A DNA stretch of 64,000 bases, taken from assembly GCF_900110075.1 (NCBI RefSeq), contig NZ_FOCJ01000011.1, positions 62,001 to 126,000 on the forward strand, given 5' to 3'. The number at the start of each line of letters is the position of its first letter. Position 1 is the stretch's first letter. The notes beneath the pieces were generated by a model. The model had not been told where the DNA came from and made no database searches. It was given only the letters and a program-made list of their open reading frames with translations. Position numbers and translations under genes: made by a program. Below are positions 58,134 to 64,000 of this stretch, one piece after another. Source of the stretch: Paenibacillus sp. OV219 (GTDB lineage: Bacteria; Bacillota; Bacilli; Paenibacillales; Paenibacillaceae).

Positions 58134-58163
58134 GAGAACCAGGCCATTAATGGCCTGGTTCTC
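58134..58163. terminator. Bidirectional terminator between the Gly-rich and DinB genes
   Basis: GAGAACCAGGCC and GGCCTGGTTCTC are perfect 12-bp arms with a 6-nt loop. Confidence 0.88.
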
Positions 58164-58189
58164 CGTTTGTAGAAGGATAAATCCTCCGC

Positions 58190-58678
58190 TTACTGAATGA
58201 TCGACTGTTTTACTGCTGCCGCGGCTTGCGGCGCATGTTTACGGATGAGTGCAATTTGGCCTGCATGGATACCGGTATGATAAATGGTGCGTCCAAGCGC
58301 TTCTCGCGGTGTTGACGGCCCGATCTTCGAAGTGATCTCGACATCCCATAGGTCGCTCGGAAGCTCGCTCATCGTTTCCGTGAGATGTGCATCGGCAGCT
58401 GCGGAGAAGGCGATCAGCGCTTCGAGTCGGAATGCCTCAGGATCATGGGAATCGGTCTTGCCGCTTGCCATGAATGTAATACCTTCGGGCACGCTGCGGC
58501 CGAAGAACCAATCGGCGAACATATACTCCACCTCCGCATTATGGCGGATCATATGTGCAATTGTAGCCGATTCCGGTGACATCGCCATGTGTTGCTCATC
58601 TTCCTTCAAAGTTTCCACCATTTTCTGAAACCGATCGCGGACAACCCGCTAGATCGGCAGTACAGCTTCATAACTCAT
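58190..58678 (-). pseudogene. DinB-family protein with an in-frame TAG at codon 10
   Basis: The proper start is ATG 58678, with AAGGGAGTG upstream, and the frame reads Met-Ser-Tyr-Glu-Ala-Val-Leu-Pro-Ile, then TAG (58651-58649), then RVVRDRFQKMVETLK and a complete DinB domain (metal His in IAHMIRHNAEVEYM and GIHAGQIALI). The stop replaces a codon that would be Trp (TGG) in relatives. Restart at ATG 58621 would give 143 aa, but no ribosome binding site serves it. Recent nonsense mutation, sequencing error or suppressor-dependent gene. Confidence 0.8.
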
Positions 58679-58700
58679 CGTAGATACACTCCCTTATGTA

Positions 58701-59198
58701 TTATTTATCTTTGCGGTCAACGACGACGTGCTCGAATCGCTCGCCGGACAGATCGACATCGAACGCTTGGCCGAATCCAACGACGTAGCGGCCGCTTGAA
58801 GGCGTAAGCTCGAACAGCGAGAAGTCGAGTCCACGCAGCATACCCATCATTTTGTCACCGAAACGTTCATCGAATAGGGTGAAAATCTCTTCGTATCTTT
58901 CGTTGCCAAGATTCTGCGACTCGCACACCCAGCGCACACGCTCACGGGCGAACACATTCGGCGAAGCTGATTCATCGTTGATGAGCATGACATGAATATG
59001 TGCATTGTTCTCGACATAACGGTAATGGTCCGAAATGCGGCTAATATAGATGTACAGCTTGCCGCCCAACTGGACATACGGCGCGTAGCTGATGAATGGT
59101 ACGCCTTGTTCATCCTGCGAACTGATCACAAGCGACTTGCGACTGTTCACGAACGCGACGTACCGCTCTTTGAGCTCCTCCATATTCGGTTGTTTCAA
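58701..59198 (-). CDS. HugZ-like haem-utilisation / pyridoxamine-oxidase-fold protein
   Basis: The 165-aa protein has the FMN-binding split-barrel fold: LVISSQDEQGVPFISYAPYV, LYIYISRISDHYRYVENN, and the C-terminal LFELTPSSGRYVVGFGQAFD segment of HugZ/HutZ-like proteins that break down haem to free iron. TTG 59198 follows GAGGGGG; ATG 59183 is an alternative. A perfect 17-bp Fur box lies 34 bp upstream, which supports an iron role. It is upstream of the broken DinB gene on the same strand. Confidence 0.88.
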   Translation of the reverse strand: MKQPNMEELKERYVAFVNSRKSLVISSQDEQGVPFISYAPYVQLGGKLYIYISRISDHYRYVENNAHIHVMLINDESASPNVFARERVRWVCESQNLGNERYEEIFTLFDERFGDKMMGMLRGLDFSLFELTPSSGRYVVGFGQAFDVDLSGERFEHVVVDRKDK

Positions 59199-59231
59199 AG
59201 ATGGTTCCCCCTCGGATCAATCTAATTAATA

Positions 59232-59248
59232 TTGATAATCATTATCAA
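59232..59248 (-). promoter_or_regulatory. Fur box before the HugZ-like gene
   Basis: TTGATAATCATTATCAA is a perfect palindrome (TTGATAAT-C-ATTATCAA) that matches the core of the Fur consensus. Fur with Fe2+ would repress the HugZ-like gene when iron is plentiful. Confidence 0.9.
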
Positions 59249-59373
59249 TTAAGTCAACTTTATCATCATAACCTACCGATTTCGGGAACACAAGGGTTAT
59301 TTAGAGCCCATAGACGGCTCATCAGCCTTCCATTACAATGGGAGAATTACATGCCTAATAATGTGAGGTAACG

Positions 59374-60330
59374 ATGAGCGAACGACAACCTACTCCGAAG
59401 CTGCGCGCTTCACAGAATCCATACGTATTGATGCCGATTCTCCTGCTGCTCTGGGGCTCGGTCGCTGCAATTAGCAAGCTGGTGCTGGGGCAGCTAGACA
59501 GCTACCAGCTGTTATTTTATATGAATGGCGTCGGTGTGCTGTCTTTCCTCGTGATCGCCCTGTTCCGCCGAGGGAAGCTGAAGGCGTTATCGGTATGGAG
59601 GAGCAAGCAGCTGCTGCTCCTGACGGCATGCGGCCTATTCGTGTTTCTTTATGACTTTCTATATCTGGAGGCACTTACCCGTGTCCCGGCTGTGGAGGCG
59701 TCCATGCTGAATTACCTGTTCCCGATCTTCATTGTTCTCTTCGCGATTCCATTTCATAAAGAGCGGATGAACCGCTACAAGCTGATTGCCGTTCTAATGG
59801 GCTTTATGGGGACGGTGCTGCTGACGACCAAAGGCGATTTCACCGCGCTCCGGCTCACGAATTTGACGGGCGATCTGCTAGCGGTGCTGGCCGCAATCAG
59901 TTGGGGGCTATTCACGAATCTGGTAAAAATCAATAAGCAGGATATGCTCCTGAGTACGTTATACATGACGGTCATCTCCTTCGTGCTGTCCGCATTCGGC
60001 ATGTTCGTCCTCTCGGAGCCGGCGCTGCCTCACTTAACAGACTTCGCAGGCGTGTTCTGGCTCAGCATGTGCAATATTGTGCTTGGATTCTTCCTCTACA
60101 TTCAAGCGTTGCGCTATTCCACGGCATCACTCGTTGCCAGCTTTACCTTCTTCACGCCGTTCATTACGCTGCTCTTTATTATGCTGCTGCTTGGTGAGCA
60201 GCTTAGCGCCATCGACGGCTTCGCAGCGCTGCTGATTCTATCCGGCGTGCCGATCCAGCGGCTCGGCCAACGATTAAACGTCGGCAGGGCAAAGGCGGAA
60301 ACGGAAGCGGAAGGAAGCGCGCAGCTCTAA
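59374..60330 (+). CDS. EamA-family (DMT) transporter
   Basis: The 318-aa protein has ten membrane helices in two EamA repeats (LMPILLLLWGSVAAISKLVL and LTGDLLAVLAAISWGLFTNL). A cytoplasmic head of about 17 residues and an acidic-basic tail flank them. Such proteins export amino acids or other metabolites. GTGAGG precedes ATG 59374. It is divergent from the Fur-controlled gene; no operator of its own was seen. A hairpin with T6 follows. Confidence 0.9.
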   Translation: MSERQPTPKLRASQNPYVLMPILLLLWGSVAAISKLVLGQLDSYQLLFYMNGVGVLSFLVIALFRRGKLKALSVWRSKQLLLLTACGLFVFLYDFLYLEALTRVPAVEASMLNYLFPIFIVLFAIPFHKERMNRYKLIAVLMGFMGTVLLTTKGDFTALRLTNLTGDLLAVLAAISWGLFTNLVKINKQDMLLSTLYMTVISFVLSAFGMFVLSEPALPHLTDFAGVFWLSMCNIVLGFFLYIQALRYSTASLVASFTFFTPFITLLFIMLLLGEQLSAIDGFAALLILSGVPIQRLGQRLNVGRAKAETEAEGSAQL

Positions 60331-60357
60331 GCACACGGAAGACTTTAGGACAGACAA

Positions 60358-60406
60358 GGCCTCTTTTTGCTGCCCGCTCATGGGCTGCGAGAAGGGGCTT
60401 TTTTGC
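60358..60406 (+). terminator. Terminator after the EamA gene
   Basis: GCCTCTTTTTGC-T-GCCC pairs with GGGC-T-GCGAGAAGGGGC (some G-U and mismatches) and ends in T6. Confidence 0.65.
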
Positions 60407-60446
60407 AAAGGTTGCACCATTTTCGATATCTTCACGAAGCGTTAGC

Positions 60447-60483
60447 GCTTGCTTAACAACCGCACCGTATTGTTAGGACAAGC
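60447..60483 (+). promoter_or_regulatory. Inverted repeat upstream of the tyrosine phosphatase gene
   Basis: GCTTG-CT-TAACAA pairs with TTGTTA-GGA-CAAGC around a 10-nt centre, just before TTGTTGATTATAC (60486-60498). It could be an operator or an mRNA hairpin. Nothing else is visible in the 110 bp between the terminator and the gene. Confidence 0.4.
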
Positions 60484-60518
60484 AAGTTGTTGATTATACA
60501 TTACTAGGAGGAATACCC

Positions 60519-61643
60519 GTGTCCAAAGGATTCAAAGCTACAACTGCGGTGCTAGGTGCAGTACTTGCATTGTCCGTCATCACATCTTCCGTTTCCGCAG
60601 CAGCAGCCGCACCTGTACTTTCGAAGAAAGCGGGTCAATTCGTATCTGCAAGCGTAGAGCGCAATGCGAAAGGCAGCATAGTTATTAACTGGAAGACTGA
60701 CGCTAACCTTGGCGCAGCAAAAATCTACTGGAGCACATCGCCTGACAACATCGAGAAGAACGGCAAACTATTGGCGCAAACATATACAAGCTTCGGCGGC
60801 TTCGTAACACCGGATCCAAAGCCGGGCTACCGTGTTTACTTCGCTGTAAAAGGCGGGAATGGCGCGGTTATTACAGCAGCAGAGCGTAAAGTAAATCTGC
60901 AAGGCGCATTCAACTTCCGCGATCTTGGCGGCTATAAGACGACAGACGGCAAGACAGTGAAGTGGGGCAAGCTGTATCGTGGTGAAGAGCTTGGCCATCT
61001 GACTGCGCAGGACCTTGAGTATGTGAAGCGTATGAATATTAAGACCGACGTTGACTACCGTACGGATGCGGAAGTAAACGCAATGAAGGATCCTGTAGTC
61101 GCTGGCATGAAGTATGTTCGTACAGACGAAGGCAACCCAGGCAGCACGGCTGATCTTAACACGATGATCAAGTCCGGCGTATTGAAGGACGAGGCTTCTG
61201 CCGTTCAAATGCTTGCAGGCTTCAACAAGCAAATGGTTAATGCGCCGAAGTTCTATGTGCAGCTGATGGAGCTGTTGAATGATCCGAGCAACATGGCGCT
61301 CATTCAACATTGTACAGCGGGTAAAGACCGTACGGGTCTTGGCTCTGCAATCATCCTGTTGACACTTGGTGTAGATGAGCAAACCGTTATGAACGATTAC
61401 CTGCTCTCCAACTTCTACCGTGCAGATGCGAACAAAGCGACAATTGAAGCGCTGAAGAAGCAAATTCCAGACGAGAACGTGATTAAAGCGATGTCAGCTC
61501 TGATGGGCGTTCAGAAAGAATTTCTGCAAGCTGCACTCGATGAAATGAAAGCGAAATACGGCTCCATCGACGCGTTCATCGAGAAAGGTCTAGGCGTAAC
61601 GAAGGAAGAGCGTGCGAAGCTGAAAGCGATGTACCTGGAGTAG
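60519..61643 (+). CDS. Secreted tyrosine-specific protein phosphatase (LipA/MptpB type)
   Basis: GTG 60519 follows TAGGAGG. The 374-aa protein has a signal peptide (cut near VSAAAAA, about residue 30), a small fibronectin-like beta domain (about 35-125) and a tyrosine phosphatase domain starting at FNFRDLGGYKTTDGK with the P-loop HCTAGKDRTG (Cys265). This order is that of LipA- and MptpB-like secreted phosphatases, which act on phosphotyrosine, phosphoserine or phosphoinositides. Its codon use looks more biased than that of its neighbours (by eye), suggesting strong expression. Terminator follows. Confidence 0.9.
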   Translation: MSKGFKATTAVLGAVLALSVITSSVSAAAAAPVLSKKAGQFVSASVERNAKGSIVINWKTDANLGAAKIYWSTSPDNIEKNGKLLAQTYTSFGGFVTPDPKPGYRVYFAVKGGNGAVITAAERKVNLQGAFNFRDLGGYKTTDGKTVKWGKLYRGEELGHLTAQDLEYVKRMNIKTDVDYRTDAEVNAMKDPVVAGMKYVRTDEGNPGSTADLNTMIKSGVLKDEASAVQMLAGFNKQMVNAPKFYVQLMELLNDPSNMALIQHCTAGKDRTGLGSAIILLTLGVDEQTVMNDYLLSNFYRADANKATIEALKKQIPDENVIKAMSALMGVQKEFLQAALDEMKAKYGSIDAFIEKGLGVTKEERAKLKAMYLE

Positions 61644-61665
61644 ATCAGGGCACCTATGAATAGAC

Positions 61666-61703
61666 AAGAAGCCCCGCCTTCTCGATGAAGGCGGGGCTTC
61701 TTC
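61666..61703. terminator. Bidirectional terminator between the phosphatase and the Calx-beta gene
   Basis: AAGAAGCCCCGCCTTC at 61666-61681 pairs with GAAGGCGGGGCTTCTT at 61687-61702. Confidence 0.92.
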
Positions 61704-61713
61704 ATGCCGCTCG

Positions 61714-63159
61714 TTACTGAACGGTGAAAGGGTCGACCTGGAAGGACATCGTGTTCACAGGAACAACGACGCCGTCTACGAAATCAAATACATGCCAGAG
61801 TGTTCCTTCTGTATTGGTTGGAACGAAGAAGGTGTTCAGGACATTCGAGCCTTTGTACACCGTTACTTTGGCCCCTGAACTGGACATTGCAGCACTATCG
61901 CCGGAGAATCTGTTGGTGTAATCATGCACGGAGTAGTGATAGGAGCCGCCTTGAATATTTGTTATCGTAACCGTTTCCGGTCCGTAGCTGGTTGTGTCGT
62001 CGACATCGAGAACGACGCTGGATATTGCATCAGCAAAATGTTTGTAGGACGCAGGATAGTAGATATGGAATCTGTCTGCGGCTCCGCTTGGTCCTGTAAC
62101 ATGGGAGTCAAGGTCAGTCGGGGTCTCGCCCCAAGTCAAGACGACACGAATCTCATCGGTCGCGAGTATTGGTGTAACGGTTCCATTCTGGTTGCCTGTT
62201 GTCACGCCGCCGATGGAGACAGCTAGCAGTTGCCCAGTTACATAGCCTGTGCCCGTGATGGTTGCTGTATAGTTGCCTACTGGCAGGAAGGCAGAGTAGC
62301 TGCCGGAATCGCTCGTCGTCGCCGAGCCGACTACGGGTCCATCGACAACGTTAGAGCCACTGCGGAATTCCAGCAGCACATTTGGCACGGGATTGCCGGT
62401 GAGGGCATTCGTAATGGTACCTTCAACGGTGCCGTCGCTTTGCTGAGTTACCGGTACGAGCGCGATTGCCGGGCTGAATGTTGCAACACCGCTTGTCACG
62501 TCGACGAAAGTAAAGCTGGAGTGGTATCCGGCGCGCGAGGCTGTAATTTTGTAATGGCCAGGAGGTAGCGAGAAGGAGTAACCTCCGTTAGCGGCGGATA
62601 CAGCTGTGCGGACTGACACATTCGCGCTGTTGAAGACTTGGATAGCCGCACCGGACAGATTGCCATGTGTAACGGCATTGATGACCGTTCCTGTAACGGA
62701 GCCATTCGCTACACTATTCGAGTCGTTGTCAATAATGGATGCCCACGCCAATTCTGGCTGGATAATGGTAGCGCCGCCGGTCGGGTTTTTCAAGAACACC
62801 TTGAACATCTCTAGGCTTTCAACGATCGAGTCATCCACAATGGGAACTTCTATGAGCTGCTCTGTGACACCATCACCGAACGTCAGCGTACCGTTCACGT
62901 GGTTATAGTCCACGCCTGGGGTGGCGGAATTGCCACAGTTGCAGAAGTCGACTGTGACAACACCGTCGCTGCCGCCGGTTCGCAGCACTTTAACAACTAA
63001 TGCACCTTCACCCTCGTTCACTGTGTACGTGTCATGCTCAAGATGAAGTTGTCCGGGTGTCAGCAGACTCTCTGCCGAAACAAGCTGCGGCAGCAGCATC
63101 ATCAACATGAATAAGACAGCTAGTCCAACATACGCGCTTCGTTTCATATTCAGGCTCAC
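61714..63159 (-). CDS. Secreted Calx-beta / carboxypeptidase-regulatory-like / DUF2135 protein
   Basis: GTG 63159 has GAGGAGG upstream. The 481-aa protein has a signal peptide (about 1-29), a Calx-beta domain (about 35-140: DTYTVNEGEGALVVKVLRTG), two carboxypeptidase-regulatory-like beta-sandwiches (about 148-230 and 238-320: GTVINAVTHGNLSGAAIQVF, GTITNALTGNPVPNVLLEF) and a YfaP/DUF2135-like domain (VVLTWGETPTDLDSHVTGPS). Calx-beta domains bind calcium; the others are adhesion or scaffold folds. No anchor motif is visible, so it is probably released or held in the wall by contacts. Confidence 0.88.
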   Translation of the reverse strand: MSLNMKRSAYVGLAVLFMLMMLLPQLVSAESLLTPGQLHLEHDTYTVNEGEGALVVKVLRTGGSDGVVTVDFCNCGNSATPGVDYNHVNGTLTFGDGVTEQLIEVPIVDDSIVESLEMFKVFLKNPTGGATIIQPELAWASIIDNDSNSVANGSVTGTVINAVTHGNLSGAAIQVFNSANVSVRTAVSAANGGYSFSLPPGHYKITASRAGYHSSFTFVDVTSGVATFSPAIALVPVTQQSDGTVEGTITNALTGNPVPNVLLEFRSGSNVVDGPVVGSATTSDSGSYSAFLPVGNYTATITGTGYVTGQLLAVSIGGVTTGNQNGTVTPILATDEIRVVLTWGETPTDLDSHVTGPSGAADRFHIYYPASYKHFADAISSVVLDVDDTTSYGPETVTITNIQGGSYHYSVHDYTNRFSGDSAAMSSSGAKVTVYKGSNVLNTFFVPTNTEGTLWHVFDFVDGVVVPVNTMSFQVDPFTVQ

Positions 63160-63193
63160 TTGTCTGTCCCTCCTCTATCCATATATACAAATT

Positions 63194-63217
63194 GTATCAT
63201 AATTAATGATATGATAC
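63194..63217 (-). promoter_or_regulatory. Palindrome upstream of the Calx-beta gene
   Basis: GTATCAT and ATGATAC form an inverted repeat with a 10-bp AT-rich centre, 35 bp before the start codon. Probably an operator or part of the promoter; the binding protein is unknown. Confidence 0.4.
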
Positions 63218-63337
63218 GTTTTGTATAGTGTCAATGGGGAGTTTTTTCATTTCTCGACACGAAAATGCGCTCCGTTATGGAGCGCCCCAAGCAGCGATGA
63301 GCGGCAAGCTATTGTAAAATAATGCTCGAAAAACCGT

Positions 63338-64000
63338 TCACGATCGACCGTCGCTGGCGCATGGCATCGATGGCCTGCTTGGCATCAAATAAGGATAAAG
63401 CAGCACAAGCCCGCCCATGTAGAGCACGAGAGCGAAGACGGCTGGCGACAGATGGACGAAGTCGGTATAGCCAATATGCATATGAACCGAGAAAGCGGCG
63501 ATGAAAGCCGGCGCGCCGCCGAGCAGATAGGTCCACCATAACCATCGCTGACCTTGCTGGAGCCCCCATAAAGCCATCATCAGTAGTACGAGCGCATCGG
63601 AGAACAGCGCGCCTCCGAAGCCGGCCCGATCATGGGCAATGAGCGGCACAAGATGCGGGTTTAGCGCCTGCAGCTGAGCGGCGGTCGTGTCCATATAAGC
63701 CAGGTCCTGCGGTACGAATACAGTCGTAATACCGTACCCCGAAATCGTAATGCTGCCTATGACGAGCGCAAAGCCGAGCACGACCATACAGCACTGCCCC
63801 CACATGGCACGCCGCCAAACAGCGTCATTTCTGACATTCACCGGTCCCCGGAACGGCTGGTCGGGATTCCGGCGCATGCTGAGCAGAAACAGGGGCAAAA
63901 GCAGTAGTGCGACCACGGCATGCAGAGGGTCGAAGTAGCCATAGCCGAGATAGAGGAAGAAGCTTAAGAAACCGACTGTGCCCGAGACTAGCAGCGCCAT
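63338..64000 (-). CDS. Membrane protein, cut by the right edge
   Basis: The frame runs to the last base of the window. A Met codon sits exactly at 64000, but it is not clear whether it is the start. The 220 visible residues have six or seven membrane helices with His-containing stretches (AVSVHMHIGYT-like near the end) and a conserved look (LIAHDRAGFGGALFSDAL). I cannot name the family. The C-terminus (CASDGRS) is short and soluble. Confidence 0.7.
   Translation of the reverse strand: MALLVSGTVGFLSFFLYLGYGYFDPLHAVVALLLLPLFLLSMRRNPDQPFRGPVNVRNDAVWRRAMWGQCCMVVLGFALVIGSITISGYGITTVFVPQDLAYMDTTAAQLQALNPHLVPLIAHDRAGFGGALFSDALVLLMMALWGLQQGQRWLWWTYLLGGAPAFIAAFSVHMHIGYTDFVHLSPAVFALVLYMGGLVLLYPYLMPSRPSMPCASDGRS

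Noticed and set aside
57461-58147. Two long open frames on the minus strand across the Gly-rich gene
   Set aside because: They are by-products of the repetitive GGC/GGT-rich DNA, give Leu/Arg- or Ala/Ser-rich nonsense, and have no start signals.

Overview
The window looks like chromosomal DNA of a spore-forming Bacillota, most likely a Paenibacillaceae member (Paenibacillus or a near relative). This rests on the moderately high GC content, strong AGGAGG-type ribosome binding sites with frequent GTG and TTG starts, a Bce-type peptide-sensing module, a YidC2-type insertase behind a MifM-like leader, many small glycosidase, GNAT, VOC and DinB genes, and copper-amine-oxidase-type stalk domains. 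The assignment is inference; no rRNA, tRNA, CRISPR array, prophage or insertion sequence was seen.

Layout. 0-9 kb: end of an unknown gene; a truncated MerR gene behind an intact MerR-type promoter, colliding with a gamma-carbonic-anhydrase gene; an Eis-type acetyltransferase; a DUF4838-like protein; a LysR regulator; a rhodanese; a small membrane leader ORF plus yidC; HxlR with a divergent MFS exporter; an aldo/keto reductase. 9-19 kb: a frameshifted GH26 mannanase, a TauE exporter, a NarL-type two-component system, a TetR/SDR divergent pair with twin operators, an ArsR-SRPBCC pair with an apparently leaderless promoter, and a DinB protein. 19.0-19.6 kb: a non-coding array of degenerate repeats of about 50 bp. 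19.6-24 kb: an operon of ornithine cyclodeaminase-like protein, M19 dipeptidase-like protein and CocE-type hydrolase. 24-29 kb: a small aromatic-rich protein and a complete BceRS-BceAB-like operon. 29-35 kb: single genes (EamA, VOC, DUF975, ASCH, DUF2269, GGDEF) and a GyrI-domain remnant. 35.3-37.9 kb: a seemingly lower-GC cassette with a TipA-type MerR regulator fused to a seven-repeat RCC1 propeller, followed by an aminoglycoside-phosphotransferase-fold kinase. 38-46.7 kb: a second aromatic-rich small protein, a His-rich protein, asparaginase, a NagB-like deaminase with a 2-hydroxyacid dehydrogenase, LysR/ilvE, an amino acid permease, a CTP-synthase-like amidotransferase and a VOC protein. 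46.9-64 kb: a flippase-like protein with a glycosyltransferase, an M50 protease, a DUF4038 glycosidase, a SIP flavoprotein, a SUFU gene broken by an in-frame TGA, a stalk-protease-propeller exoprotein, a glycine-rich peptidoglycan-binding protein, a DinB gene broken by an in-frame TAG, a Fur-box-controlled HugZ-like protein, an EamA transporter, a secreted tyrosine phosphatase and a Calx-beta surface protein.

Two systems stand out. First, the 83-codon ORF before yidC has the parts of a MifM-type force-sensing arrest leader: an N-terminal membrane segment, a Trp-Ile pair followed 12-15 residues later by an Asp cluster, and an RNA hairpin that pairs with the yidC ribosome binding site. Second, a TipA-type MerR regulator whose usual ligand domain is replaced by an RCC1 propeller, sitting behind a matching 19-bp-spacer promoter and next to an APH-like kinase. 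The window also shows repeated gene decay: a truncation, a 2-bp frameshift, two in-frame stops where tryptophan is expected, and a domain remnant.
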